Positions 8,014-16,813 are shown, counted from the stretch's first letter. The stretch is 64,000 nt of DNA from an uncultured Dysosmobacter sp. (GCA_934590165.1 CAKTOO010000011.1:12365-76364); one strand, 5' to 3'. The notes: generated by a model from the letters alone, not told the origin. Translations and numbers: made by a program.

Positions 8014-9411
8014 TTACTTTTTCGCGCCGACACCGTGGGTGGACTTCACCACCATGCCGGTGAGGGCAAGCAGGGCGATGGCGTTGGGGATGACCATGAG
8101 GTTGTTGAACATGTCGGTCAGCTCCCACACCAGGTCGTTGCTCATGACGGTGCCCAGGAAGATGAACACCAGCGCCACGGCGGAGTAGATCTTGACGGAC
8201 TTCTTGCCGAACAGGTAGATGACGTTGATCTTGCCGAACAGGTTCCAGCTGAGAACCGTGGAGAAGGCAAAGAAGAACAGGCAGATGGCCACGAACATGG
8301 CGCCCAGGTTCGCGCCAAACACGGTTCCAAAAGCCGTCTGGGCCAGGTTGGCCTTGCCGATGCCCTCGGGAATGACGCCGCTGGCCAGGATGCCGTCAGT
8401 GGTATACAGGGTGGAGATGATAACCAGCGCGTTGAGAGTCAGCACCACGAAGGTATCGATGAATACGCCGATCATGGCCACCACGCCCTGGTCGTGGGGA
8501 TCGGACACGTTGGCCTGGGCGTGGGCGTGGGGCGTGGAGCCCATACCGGCCTCATTGGAGAACAGGCCGCGCTTGGCGCCCTGGCTGATGGCGGTCTTGA
8601 TGGCGTAGCCAAAGCCGCCGCCGATGATGGCCTGGGGCTGGAAGGCGTACTTGAAGATCATGCCGAAGGTAGCGGGGATGTACTTGATGCGGGCCACCAG
8701 AATGACCAGGCCGCCCACCAGGAAGATGGCCGCCATGATGGGGACGATCTTCTCCGTGACGGAGGCCAGGCGCTGCACACCGCCCAGGAAAATGATGCCG
8801 CAAATAGCCACCAGTACCAGTCCCACGATCCAGGAGGGGACGCCGAAGGCCGTCTGGAAGGTGGAGCCGATGGAGTTGGACTGGACCATGCAGCCCATGA
8901 AGCCCAGGGCCAGGATGATAGCCACGGCGAAGAAGCCGGCCAGGAACTTGCCGAAGGCGCCCTTGAACGCGGTGGTGATGTAGTACACGGGGCCGCCGTG
9001 GATGGTACCGTCCTCATCCACCACGCGGGTCTTCAGCGCCAGCGTGGTCTCAGCGTAAATGGTGGCCATGCCGAAGAAGGCGATGATCCACATCCAGAAG
9101 ATGGCACCGGGGCCGCCGGTGAGGATGGCGCCGGAGGCGCCCACGATGTTGCCGGTGCCCACCTGGGCGGCAATGGCGGTGGCCAGGGCCTGGAAGGAGC
9201 TCATGCCCCGTTCCTGCTTCCCGCCCCGCAGGGACAGGTTGCCGAACACCTTTTTCATGCCCTCGCCAAAGCAGCGGATCTGAACGAAGTGAGTCTGGAT
9301 GGAGTACCACAGGCCAACGGCCACCAGCAAAAATACCAGGATGTAGTTGGACAGGTACGTGTTGATCTTGATAACGATGTCAAGTAAGGCGGATTCCACA
9401 GATGCGAACAT
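8014..9411 (-). CDS. Sodium:alanine/glycine symporter (AGCS family)
   Basis: Inner-membrane Na+-coupled amino-acid importer of 465 residues with about ten hydrophobic segments. The AGCS signatures are GTGNIVGASGAILTGGPGAIFWMW and the region AGMGSTPHAHAQANVSDPHDQG. The ATG at 9411 follows GGGAGGG; longer in-frame starts would run into the riboswitch terminator. Because a tandem glycine riboswitch controls it, glycine (perhaps with alanine) is the likely substrate. That assignment comes from the regulation, not from the protein itself. Confidence 0.93.
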   Translation of the reverse strand: MFASVESALLDIVIKINTYLSNYILVFLLVAVGLWYSIQTHFVQIRCFGEGMKKVFGNLSLRGGKQERGMSSFQALATAIAAQVGTGNIVGASGAILTGGPGAIFWMWIIAFFGMATIYAETTLALKTRVVDEDGTIHGGPVYYITTAFKGAFGKFLAGFFAVAIILALGFMGCMVQSNSIGSTFQTAFGVPSWIVGLVLVAICGIIFLGGVQRLASVTEKIVPIMAAIFLVGGLVILVARIKYIPATFGMIFKYAFQPQAIIGGGFGYAIKTAISQGAKRGLFSNEAGMGSTPHAHAQANVSDPHDQGVVAMIGVFIDTFVVLTLNALVIISTLYTTDGILASGVIPEGIGKANLAQTAFGTVFGANLGAMFVAICLFFFAFSTVLSWNLFGKINVIYLFGKKSVKIYSAVALVFIFLGTVMSNDLVWELTDMFNNLMVIPNAIALLALTGMVVKSTHGVGAKK

Positions 9412-9428
9412 GATTTGTTTCCCTCCCG

Positions 9429-9465
9429 AAAAAAATAAACGGACCAGCTGAACACCAGCTGCTCC
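9429..9465 (-). terminator. Expression-platform terminator of the glycine riboswitch
   Basis: Arms 9441-9450 and 9456-9465 pair with one mismatch. On the minus strand they are followed by GTTTATTTTTTT, directly before the symporter ribosome site. It is a plausible on/off terminator controlled by the upstream aptamers. Confidence 0.75.
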
Positions 9466-9511
9466 GGAAAAGAAAACACAGGTCCGCGCAGATTCCCACA
9501 TCCGCGTTCCC

Positions 9512-9690
9512 CTACTCTGTCCTTTTACCTGAGAGATTCAGCGGCAGCGCCGCCTTGCACCTTCGGTACCCGTCATCGGGCTTCTCCAGAGCCACATCCA
9601 TCCATAGTCCCTACCCGTTTCCAGGCGCCTGAGAGTTTCACTCCTTCGGCAGGCTTACGCCGTTCCCCTACGGACTTCGTTTGCCGTTAT
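9512..9690 (-). promoter_or_regulatory. Tandem glycine riboswitch (gcvT-type)
   Basis: On the minus strand two aptamers follow each other. The first has GCCGAAGGAGTGAAACTCTC with CAGGCG (about 9655-9625). The second has CTCTGGAGA, ACCGAAGGTGCAAGGC and CTCTCAGGTA (about 9595-9525). The short linker between them is typical of the cooperative tandem form. It sits between a good promoter and a terminator hairpin, so it controls transcription of the symporter gene in response to glycine. Confidence 0.93.
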
Positions 9691-9704
9691 CAAATTGTGT
9701 TACT

Positions 9705-9733
9705 ACCATACCACGGCACTTACCGGATGTCAA
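9705..9733 (-). promoter_or_regulatory. Promoter of the glycine-riboswitch transcript
   Basis: Minus strand TTGACA (9733-9728), a 17-base spacer and TATGGT (9710-9705). Transcription would start about ten bases before the first aptamer. Confidence 0.75.
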
Positions 9734-9811
9734 TTGCACTTTTACACAAATTGTCCGCAGGTCAGCGACGCATATTCTCAATATATGGACAACTCAGCTG
9801 TATCTGTCTGC

Positions 9812-9841
9812 GAAAAGCCCCGCCTGCTATACAGGCGGGGC
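9812..9841 (-). terminator. Terminator of the PfkB kinase gene
   Basis: Ten-bp GC stem 9817-9826 / 9832-9841 with loop CTATA, followed on the minus strand by TTTTCG. Fourteen bases after the kinase stop. Confidence 0.8.
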
Positions 9842-9855
9842 CGGGAGTATGCAGC

Positions 9856-10737
9856 TCAATAAAAGGTATGGATGTAATCCAGCACATCCTGCCGGGTGCC
9901 CTGGAAGGGGCCGGGGGTCTCCATTTTCAAAGAGACCAGCGCTGTGCAGTACTGCAAAGCGTCGGCGATGCCGGCCCGCTGGCGCTCCGTAATATAACCG
10001 GCGAAGGTGGTGTCGCCCCGGCCGGTGCGGCCGGACAGGTTCCGGGCCTTGATGGGGCAGGTGTAGATAGCCTTGCCGTCATAGGCCAAGACCTCGGTGT
10101 TATGGGTGATGAGGACCTCCTTGGCGCCCCACTGGTGCAGCAGGCGGGCAGCCTCCGCCCGGTCCGTCAGACCCGTGAGGATCTCCGCCTCGGCGGCATC
10201 GGTCTTCAAATAATCAATGCAGGGAAGATATTCCTTTTTCTCCGCCCAGTCATGGAAGGCCATGGTCTTGTCCGCCTCCACATGGCGCAGCAGGCACTGG
10301 ACATCCACGGCCACCTTGCCGTGCTTCGCCGCCTCGGCGAACAAGGCGCCGTCAAAATCACCGTACACCAATCCGGCGAAATGGTAGATCTTCGTGTCGA
10401 TGTCCGGCAGCTCGTCAAAACGGAAGGGGTCGCACACGCCCATGGAGGTGCAGGCCCGCTTTTCCTTGTCGGCGGTAAAATACTGGTTGCGGATGGAGCA
10501 GGTGGCCTTGGATGCTTTCCAGTAAACATCCGCGCCGGAGCCCGCGAAGCGCTCCTCCACGTTGGCGTCGTCAGGATTCAGCTTGGTAAACACCGCCGTA
10601 CGGTTGCCGCTTTTGGCCGCCGCGAAGCCGGAGGCCACCACGGCACCGCCTACCTCCTTGCGCTCATTGCCCTGATAGTCGATATTGTGGTCCAGGGATA
10701 CCGGCCCGATGACCAGCACATCATATTCTTTCTTCAT
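9856..10737 (-). CDS. PfkB-family carbohydrate/nucleoside kinase
   Basis: Cytoplasmic kinase of 293 residues with the ribokinase fold. The N-terminal strand is DVLVIGPVSLDHN, and GGAVVASGFAAAKSG resembles the substrate-binding glycine motif. The C-terminal PfkB signature carries the catalytic aspartate in GRTGRGDTTFAGYI (GRGD in place of the common GAGD). Substrate not assignable. The ATG at 10737 follows AAGGGAG. It sits alone with its own terminator, 79 bases from the stop of the co-directional mgtC gene, so it could also be read from that unit. Confidence 0.85.
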   Translation of the reverse strand: MKKEYDVLVIGPVSLDHNIDYQGNERKEVGGAVVASGFAAAKSGNRTAVFTKLNPDDANVEERFAGSGADVYWKASKATCSIRNQYFTADKEKRACTSMGVCDPFRFDELPDIDTKIYHFAGLVYGDFDGALFAEAAKHGKVAVDVQCLLRHVEADKTMAFHDWAEKKEYLPCIDYLKTDAAEAEILTGLTDRAEAARLLHQWGAKEVLITHNTEVLAYDGKAIYTCPIKARNLSGRTGRGDTTFAGYITERQRAGIADALQYCTALVSLKMETPGPFQGTRQDVLDYIHTFY

Positions 10738-10816
10738 CTCGTGGGCTCCCTTCTGATTGGTTTCCATCCCTATTTTACCATTTCCAGACGCCAGCGTAAA
10801 GTCCTCTCCGCCGTTT

Positions 10817-11509
10817 TTACAGCTCCTCCACGGACAAAACCCCCCGGGTGGCATGGATATCCGCCAGCAGCTTCTCCACCTTGCACTTTTTGTTGAGCCG
10901 CAGGGAGAAAATGGCACAGGCGTTGTGGTGCTCGCTGCCGGTGGGACGGGTGATCTCCAGGTTCAAAATTTTCAAATTCAGCTCCCGGAACAGCTTCAGC
11001 ACCTTTTCCAGGCAAACCCGGTCCGTATATTCCATGTACAGGTTGATCTCCGGCGCGTTCTCCAGCATCCGGTACTCCAGCCGGGCAAATACCAGCTCTG
11101 CCAGCAGGATGAGCACCGTGGTGAAAATACCGCCTTCGTAAAAGCCGCCGCCCAGGGCCAGACCCACGATGGCGGAGGTCCACAGGCCCGCCGCGGTGGT
11201 CAGGCCCTTGACCCGCTGCTGGCGGGTGACGATGATGGTACCGGCGCCGATGAAGCCGATGCCGGCCACCACCTGGGCGCCCAGGCGGGCCATATCGGTG
11301 TAATAATGCATGTAAAGAAACAGGTACTGGCTGGTGAGGGTGGTCATGGCCGCGCCCAGGCAAATGAGGATATGGGTGCGGAAGCCCGCCGGCCGGCGCT
11401 TGTATTCCCGCTCCATGCCGATAACGCCGCCGCAGACCACTGCCAGCAGCATCCGCACAGACACAGACACCATATTGATCTCCCGCAGGCTGTCAAAAAA
11501 AGCGCTCAT
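10817..11509 (-). CDS. MgtC/SapB-family membrane protein (copy 1)
   Basis: A 230-residue protein with four or five hydrophobic helices. Conserved MgtC motifs are GGVIGMEREYKRRPAGFRTH and GIGFIGAGTII followed by VKGLTTAAGLW. A soluble C-terminal domain resembling an ACT fold (residues about 145-230) follows. Family members affect Mg2+ homeostasis or F-type ATPase activity. The start follows a GGGGAG site. It lies 17 bases after the second mgtC-type gene; the two are co-transcribed paralogues, sharing nearly identical motifs. Confidence 0.9.
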   Translation of the reverse strand: MSAFFDSLREINMVSVSVRMLLAVVCGGVIGMEREYKRRPAGFRTHILICLGAAMTTLTSQYLFLYMHYYTDMARLGAQVVAGIGFIGAGTIIVTRQQRVKGLTTAAGLWTSAIVGLALGGGFYEGGIFTTVLILLAELVFARLEYRMLENAPEINLYMEYTDRVCLEKVLKLFRELNLKILNLEITRPTGSEHHNACAIFSLRLNKKCKVEKLLADIHATRGVLSVEEL

Positions 11510-11526
11510 AGCAATCTCCCCTTTCC

Positions 11527-12252
11527 TCAGATCTCATCAATGGTATAGACGCCCTCGACCTCCGAAATGGCGGCCAGCACACGGGTGTGGGCCTGCTTTT
11601 GGTGAAGGCGTACGCTGAACACCGCGCTGGGACGGAGGAGGTTTTCCTCCCGCCCCCGCTCAATGTCCACCTCGTAGATCTGCGCGTCCTGGGATTTGAT
11701 GCGGTTGATGATGGCGCCCACATCATCCAGCGACTGGAACTCCACATAAATATTCATGTTGCGGGCGTTCTCGACAATGGAATTCTCCACGTACGGCAGC
11801 AGCCGGATGGCCAGGAAAATCAGCAAAAAGCCCAGCAGCACGCACTCGTAAAAGCCCGCGCCGATGGCCAGGCCCATACAGGCGGATGCCCACAGGCCCG
11901 CCGCGGTGGTCAGGCCCTTTACCTCCTGACGGCCGGTGACGATGATGGTGCCGGCACCCAAAAAACCAATGCCGTTGATAACCTGGGCGCCAAAACGGGA
12001 CACATCCGTGCGGATGCCGATCTCCCCCGCCTGCTCCGCCCACTCGGTCATGAGCATATGGTATTCATACTGGCTCAGCAGCAAGGTCAGCGCCGCGCCC
12101 AGACACACCAGCATATACGTCCGGAAGCCCGCCGGCCGGCGCTTGCGCTCCCGCTCCAGACCGATGAGACCGCCGAACAGCATGGCCAGGGTCAACCGCA
12201 GCAGGATGGACGCCAGATTCAATTGCCGCAGCTGGTCAAAAAATACAAACAC
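11527..12252 (-). CDS. MgtC/SapB-family membrane protein (copy 2)
   Basis: Paralogue of the next gene, 241 residues, with GGLIGLERERKRRPAGFRTY and GIGFLGAGTIIV motifs and a similar C-terminal soluble domain. The GTG at 12252, nine bases after AAAGGAG, gives MFVFFDQLRQLN, aligning with the paralogue's MSAFFDSLREIN. An in-frame ATG at 12315 with GAAAGGGG upstream could add 21 basic residues (MARRRPVYHHRAVP...), so a longer isoform or leader peptide is possible. First gene of the pair, behind a roughly 155-base leader. Confidence 0.88.
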   Translation of the reverse strand: MFVFFDQLRQLNLASILLRLTLAMLFGGLIGLERERKRRPAGFRTYMLVCLGAALTLLLSQYEYHMLMTEWAEQAGEIGIRTDVSRFGAQVINGIGFLGAGTIIVTGRQEVKGLTTAAGLWASACMGLAIGAGFYECVLLGFLLIFLAIRLLPYVENSIVENARNMNIYVEFQSLDDVGAIINRIKSQDAQIYEVDIERGREENLLRPSAVFSVRLHQKQAHTRVLAAISEVEGVYTIDEI

Positions 12253-12340
12253 AGGGCTACTCTCCTTTTTCCCGGGAACCGCACGGTGATGATACACGGG
12301 ACGTCTCCGGGCCATTTTTCCCCTTTCGCGCATATGATAA

Positions 12341-12372
12341 CAAACGCTTTCCGCTTATTGCGAAAGCGTTTG
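12341..12372 (-). promoter_or_regulatory. Hairpin / inverted repeat in the mgtC leader
   Basis: Eleven-base exact inverted repeat, CAAACGCTTTC (12341-12351) and GAAAGCGTTTG (12362-12372), around a 10-base loop. It lies downstream of the predicted promoter, so it is transcribed. Each arm also resembles half of a LacI/CcpA-type operator. No M-box core is visible. Confidence 0.6.
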
Positions 12373-12413
12373 CGTAAATGCACTTTTATTTCATCGGCGG
12401 AATGGATTTATCC

Positions 12414-12442
12414 TTTGTACCATTTATGCAGGAAAATGTCAA
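12414..12442 (-). promoter_or_regulatory. Putative promoter of the mgtC pair
   Basis: Minus strand TTGACA (12442-12437), a 17-base spacer and TACAAA (12419-12414). It gives a leader of about 155 bases. The rest of the 337-base gap (12253-12589) holds this leader, AT-rich sequence without ORFs, and the terminator at 12558-12585. Confidence 0.6.
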
Positions 12443-12557
12443 TATGTTTCCTTGTCGTCCATTCATTTTTGTAGAATTGCACGAAAAGAAACTCACTTTC
12501 CCGGCTATTTGCCTGCCTTTCTGTGTCTCATTTTGGTAAACGTTTGACTTCTTTGGC

Positions 12558-12585
12558 GAAAAAAATCCGGGCCGGATGGCCCGGA
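12558..12585 (-). terminator. Terminator of the sugar ABC / metallohydrolase operon
   Basis: Eight-bp GC stem 12566-12573 / 12578-12585 with loop GGAT, followed on the minus strand by eight T (12565-12558). Confidence 0.85.
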
Positions 12586-12589
12586 CTTT

Positions 12590-13600
12590 TTATACACGCT
12601 CCACATACCGGGCGGTCAGTTCCCCGCCTTCGCTGGCGGTGAAGGTCAGCGCCTGGTGAGGCACCGGGCCGCGGGATGGGTCCCCTATCCTGGGGCAGTC
12701 GGAAAAATACGCCGTTCCCCCCGCCTGCTCGATCATGGCCATGGTATCAGGGTGGGCGCTTTCATAGCGGCGGTCACTGGAGGCGCAGCAGACCACCATC
12801 TTCGCCCCCACGGCCGCCAGCAGCTCCGGCGAGGCGCCGTCCTTCTGGCCGTGGTGACCGACCTTGAACAGCTCTGCCCGCAGCTGCCCGGGCGCAATGT
12901 CCCCATACCCGGCGCGATTGGTGTCGCCTGGCAGCAGGATGCGGACACCCCGGTACTCCAGCAGCAGGATCAAACTGTAATTATTCATCCGGGCATCCAG
13001 AGCGCTGAGCTTTTTCAGGAAAGCCTGGGGCTCCCGCTCCGCGAACAGCTCCCGGCAGCCGCGCTCCAGAGCACCGGCCTGCTCCGCGCCGGGGGCCAGC
13101 ACCTGATACCGCAGGCCGCTGCAAAGCGCTCCGCTGTCGCCGGCGAACAAGGTCCGGATAGCGCCGCCTCCCGCTTCCACCAGGCCGCACAGACGCTGGT
13201 AGTCATTCAGGGCCCGCAGGAACTTGCCCTGGGAAGCTGTTTTGGCCTGAGAGGTGTCCAGAATGTGCATGGCCCTCCGGTAAAAGGCCGGGGGCAGCGT
13301 CTGCCACAGCTCCGCCGGCCGGAAGCGCTCCGCCGCCGGCAGCAGGCCGCAGACATGGTCCTCGTGGATATGGGTGGCCACCATGCAGTCGATATGGTCC
13401 ACACCGGCCGCCGCCAGGTATTCCGCCAGCGTCAGCCGGCCGGAGGCTCGGTCCGCGTACTCCTCCGCCTCGCCGCTGCCGCCGTCGATGACCATGACGA
13501 ACCAGCCTCCGGGGCGCTCCGGCGCGGGGCACCGCAGCACCATGGCCTCGCCGTAGCCCACATTTACAAATGTCAGATCGCATTCATCCATAGGCGTCAT
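12590..13600 (-). CDS. Metallo-beta-lactamase-fold hydrolase (ComEC C-terminal-like)
   Basis: A 336-residue soluble protein with the metal-binding motif THIHEDHVCGL (about 78-88), an upstream DGGS strand, the later aspartate motif LLPGDTNR, and GHHGQKDG. This is the layout of stand-alone ComEC/Rec2-like MBL proteins. The substrate is unknown. The ATG overlaps the stop of the upstream permease as ATGA with no clear ribosome site, so translation is probably coupled. It is odd as the last gene of a sugar-uptake operon. Confidence 0.82.
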   Translation of the reverse strand: MTPMDECDLTFVNVGYGEAMVLRCPAPERPGGWFVMVIDGGSGEAEEYADRASGRLTLAEYLAAAGVDHIDCMVATHIHEDHVCGLLPAAERFRPAELWQTLPPAFYRRAMHILDTSQAKTASQGKFLRALNDYQRLCGLVEAGGGAIRTLFAGDSGALCSGLRYQVLAPGAEQAGALERGCRELFAEREPQAFLKKLSALDARMNNYSLILLLEYRGVRILLPGDTNRAGYGDIAPGQLRAELFKVGHHGQKDGASPELLAAVGAKMVVCCASSDRRYESAHPDTMAMIEQAGGTAYFSDCPRIGDPSRGPVPHQALTFTASEGGELTARYVERV

Positions 13601-14499
13601 TTAATGGCACGTTTGATGTAAGCACTGGCCAGGATCAGCACCAACAGTGTCATGACGATGGCGCCGGCACTGCCAAAGCCGAATTTCAGGTTCCGGATAC
13701 CGTAGTTATACAGGTACTGCGTAATGGTAGAGGTGGTGCCGGCCGGGCCGCCGCCGGTGAGGATATTCACCTTCTCGAACAAGCGGAAGGTGTCGATGGT
13801 CCGCAGCAGGGCACACAGGGCCAGTCCGTTTTTGATGTTTGGAATGGTCACATACCAGAACTGCTGGATCACACCGGCGCCGTCGATGCGGGCGGCCTCG
13901 TACTGGCTCTCAGACACGGACTGCAAGGACGCGTACAGCAGCAAAAACACAAAGGGAACGTTCTGCCAAACGTCGATGAGCAAAATGGTGCCGAAGGCGG
14001 TCTTGGTGTCCATGAACCAGTTGTACACCGGCAGGTGCAGCATCTCCAGCACCTGGTTGACGATGCCGTAATTGGAGGAGAGCATCATGCGCCAGCTGAG
14101 GGCCACCGTCACCGCGGGCAGCAGATACGGCAGCAGCAGCAATGTGCGCATGACCTTTTGCCCCCGCCGGAGGCTATTGATGAAAACCGCGATGAGCAAT
14201 CCGATCACCATCTCAAAGAACACGGCCAAAAGCGTGAACTTGACGGTATTCCAGACTGCCTGGCGGAAATAGACGTTTTGAATCAGGTCGGCGTAGTTTT
14301 TCAGTGCCACAAAGGAGGCGTTCTCCACGCCTTTAAGATATTGGTAATCGGTAAAACTGTAAACAAGGGTAAAAACCAGAGGATATGCCGTCAGGATGGC
14401 CATCACCACCAGCGTGGGGGCCAGCATCAGGCGGGGAAAGGCGCGCTCACCCAGGTGGGGTTCCCTGGTGCGCTTCACTTTTAAGGCGGCTTGCTTCAT
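13597..14499 (-). CDS. Sugar ABC transporter permease, MalF/UgpA type
   Basis: Inner-membrane permease with six hydrophobic helices and the EAA loop YEAARIDGAGVIQQFWYVTIPNI that contacts the ATPase. It handles sugar import with the binding protein and the MalG-type partner. The start is uncertain: ATG at 14499 (MKQAALKV, with GGGGG five bases upstream) is preferred. ATG at 14511 and TTG at 14538 are in frame, the latter behind GGAGGAG. No ATPase gene lies in the operon, so a shared MsmK-type ATPase is likely. Confidence 0.9.
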   Translation of the reverse strand: MKQAALKVKRTREPHLGERAFPRLMLAPTLVVMAILTAYPLVFTLVYSFTDYQYLKGVENASFVALKNYADLIQNVYFRQAVWNTVKFTLLAVFFEMVIGLLIAVFINSLRRGQKVMRTLLLLPYLLPAVTVALSWRMMLSSNYGIVNQVLEMLHLPVYNWFMDTKTAFGTILLIDVWQNVPFVFLLLYASLQSVSESQYEAARIDGAGVIQQFWYVTIPNIKNGLALCALLRTIDTFRLFEKVNILTGGGPAGTTSTITQYLYNYGIRNLKFGFGSAGAIVMTLLVLILASAYIKRAIK

Positions 14500-14554
14500 A
14501 AGTTCCCCCATTCCGCCGCGTTGCGCGGCATGGCTCAAAATGTTGGTCTCTCCT

Positions 14555-14582
14555 CCCGGCGCCGCGCGGAGGCGGCGCCGGG
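14555..14582 (-). repeat. GC hairpin between binding-protein and permease genes
   Basis: Perfect 11-bp stem (14555-14565 / 14572-14582) without a T-run, directly after the binding-protein gene. Such intercistronic hairpins often stabilise binding-protein mRNA relative to the permease message. Confidence 0.65.
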
Positions 14583-14628
14583 AGGGCTTTAGGTTCAGAT
14601 ACGTTCAATCGGCAGGGCGCGGGACCGC

Positions 14629-15879
14629 TCAGGCCAGCAGCGCCTCCAGAGCGGACTGGGCGTCGGCCAGACCGCTGTCCATATCCTTGGTGCCCTGGAT
14701 AACAGCGTCCATCTCCATGCCCAGAATGTTGGTGAACTCGGCCCACTCCTCAATGACGGGGCGGTACACGCCGGTCTCCAGAGCGGAGCAGACAGTCTCC
14801 AGGTGGGGATACTTGGCCAGGACATCAGCATTCAACAGGCAGCTGTACCGGCAGGGCACGCCGCCGCCGTCGATGGAGGCCAGCTGGACCTCAGGGTCCA
14901 TCAGGTACTTCAGCAGTTCCAGAGCCAGCTCCTTGTTGGGGCTGTTCTCGCACACGCCGATGGTCCACACGCCGTACATGGAGGTGTTCTTGGGGGTGTC
15001 GTTGTCGTCCAGCTTGGTGGGGATGACGGTGTAGTTGGCGTTGGAGTCCGCGGTGGGGACATACCAGCCGGGCCATCCCTGGGCCAGAGCGGCGTCGCCG
15101 TTGTCGATGGCGGCCACGATGTCATCCTTGTCCATGGTGTCGCCCAGCTTGTACAGGTTGATGTAGTTCTGGAAAGCGGCCTTGAACTCGGGGGTGTTCA
15201 CGGTGGGCTGGTTGTTCTCATCCACGACCCAGCCGCCGTAGGCCAGCAGGTGGGGGATGAAGTCGGAAACGATGTTGTCGCCGGAGCCGCCGCGGATGAG
15301 GAAGCCCTTCTTGCCGGCAGCGTTGGTCTTCTGGGCGATATCCATCAGATCGGCGAAGGTGTCGATGTCCTCGGGCGCGTAGCCGGCGTCAGCGATGAGC
15401 TGCTTGTTGTACAGCATGACGGTCACGTTGCCGAAGTAGGGGGCCAGATAAATGTCGCCGTCCACCATGCAGATGTCGGTAGTGGCGGGGATGATGTCAT
15501 CGTCAAAGCTGTACCCCATGTCGCTGAGGTTAGCCAGCACGTTGTTGGCAGTGAACTCGGCCATCCAGGAGCCGTCCACCATGCACAGGTCGTATTCGCC
15601 CTGGGGGTTGGGCGCGTTCAGGGCGATCTTGGTGTGAAGGTCGTCAAAGCTCAGGTCCAGGACCTCGCACTTGACGTTGTGCTCCGCTTCAAAGGCGGGC
15701 AGCGCGGCCTTGATGACTTCGCCGTAGGTACCGCCGCGCAGGATGAGAGTCATTTTTGTGGGTTCGCCGGAGGCCTGGGCCTCTCCCTCGGCGGGCTTTG
15801 CTTCTTCCTTCTTACCGCCGCAGGCGGCCAGAGACAGGACCATTGCCAGAGCCAGGATCAGTGTGAGCAGCTTCTTCAT
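14629..15879 (-). CDS. Sugar ABC transporter substrate-binding lipoprotein
   Basis: Extracellular family-1 solute-binding protein of 416 residues. A lipoprotein signal peptide ends at LSLAAC (Cys about 20), followed by an acidic/Ala linker. The body shows the family's RGGTYGEVIKAALPAFEAEHNV start and a WPGWYVP motif. The exact sugar is not recognisable. It is flanked by its two permease genes, an unusual order (MalG type, binding protein, MalF type). Confidence 0.93.
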   Translation of the reverse strand: MKKLLTLILALAMVLSLAACGGKKEEAKPAEGEAQASGEPTKMTLILRGGTYGEVIKAALPAFEAEHNVKCEVLDLSFDDLHTKIALNAPNPQGEYDLCMVDGSWMAEFTANNVLANLSDMGYSFDDDIIPATTDICMVDGDIYLAPYFGNVTVMLYNKQLIADAGYAPEDIDTFADLMDIAQKTNAAGKKGFLIRGGSGDNIVSDFIPHLLAYGGWVVDENNQPTVNTPEFKAAFQNYINLYKLGDTMDKDDIVAAIDNGDAALAQGWPGWYVPTADSNANYTVIPTKLDDNDTPKNTSMYGVWTIGVCENSPNKELALELLKYLMDPEVQLASIDGGGVPCRYSCLLNADVLAKYPHLETVCSALETGVYRPVIEEWAEFTNILGMEMDAVIQGTKDMDSGLADAQSALEALLA

Positions 15880-15940
15880 TTCTTTTCCTCCTAATCTTGT
15901 TGATGGCTTTGTCTGAACATTCTTCCTGCTGGTATTTTTG

Positions 15941-16780
15941 TTACTCTTTGACAGCGCCGCTTGACAAACCAGAGATCAAGTAGTTCTGCGCAAAGATCAC
16001 AAACAGAGTGATGGGGATCACGGAGATGACGCCGCCAGCGGCCACCAGGCCGAAGTTGGTGAGGTTATCCTCCGTGTTCAAAACCGCCAGCGCCAGCGGC
16101 ACCGTGTAGTTGCTGGGGGACTGTACGAAAATGATGCTGTATGTATACTCGTTCCAGGCGTACATAAAGCTCAGCATGGCGATGGCCGCGATGCCGGGGG
16201 CCACCAGGGGCAGCACGATCTTCCGGAACAGCTGCCACTCCGTGGCGCCGTCGATCTGGGCGGACTCCTCAATATCCTCCGGCAGGTCCTGGAAAAAGCT
16301 GATCATGAACCAGATGATGAGGGGGATATTGATAAGGATGCACGCCAGGACCACCGGGATCTTGGTGTACAGCACCCCCAGCTTGGAGAACATGCCGTAC
16401 AGGGGGATGGTGAATGCCACCGGCGGCAGCACGCGCACCAGCAAAATCCAGTACGTCAGGGGCTTTTTCACCCGCAGGCGGAAGCGGCTCCGGGCAATGA
16501 TATACGCCGCGCACAGGCCGATGACCAGCGACAGCGCCGTGGAGATCAAAGTGGTCTGCAAACTGTTGACGATGGCCTTGCCGAATCCCTTTTCCGTAAA
16601 CAGCAGCTTGAAATGCTCCAGGGTCAGCGTTCCCGGTATAATCGAGATATGCCCCGTCATCTCACTGGTGGGACGGATGGCCATGGCCACCAGCCAGTAA
16701 ATGGGAAACAGCGCCGCCAGCAGCAGTACCGCGCAGGCCACGCCCTTGGCGATAGTGCTGGCCTTCATCTTCCGTTTCAT
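15941..16780 (-). CDS. Sugar ABC transporter permease, MalG/UgpE type
   Basis: A 279-residue inner-membrane permease with six helices. The EAA motif is EDIEESAQIDGATEWQLFRKIVLPL. I chose ATG 16780, seven bases after AAGGAGG; a GTG six bases upstream is too close to that site. It is the first gene of the transport operon, behind a promoter-like -10 box and a 14-bp palindrome. Confidence 0.92.
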   Translation of the reverse strand: MKRKMKASTIAKGVACAVLLLAALFPIYWLVAMAIRPTSEMTGHISIIPGTLTLEHFKLLFTEKGFGKAIVNSLQTTLISTALSLVIGLCAAYIIARSRFRLRVKKPLTYWILLVRVLPPVAFTIPLYGMFSKLGVLYTKIPVVLACILINIPLIIWFMISFFQDLPEDIEESAQIDGATEWQLFRKIVLPLVAPGIAAIAMLSFMYAWNEYTYSIIFVQSPSNYTVPLALAVLNTEDNLTNFGLVAAGGVISVIPITLFVIFAQNYLISGLSSGAVKE

Positions 16781-16813
16781 ACGCACGCCTCCTTGCGCTT
16801 TGTGGGTGGTCCT

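Noticed and set aside
12253..12407. M-box magnesium riboswitch before the mgtC genes
   Set aside because: The conserved M-box core is not visible in the leader; only a simple hairpin is present.
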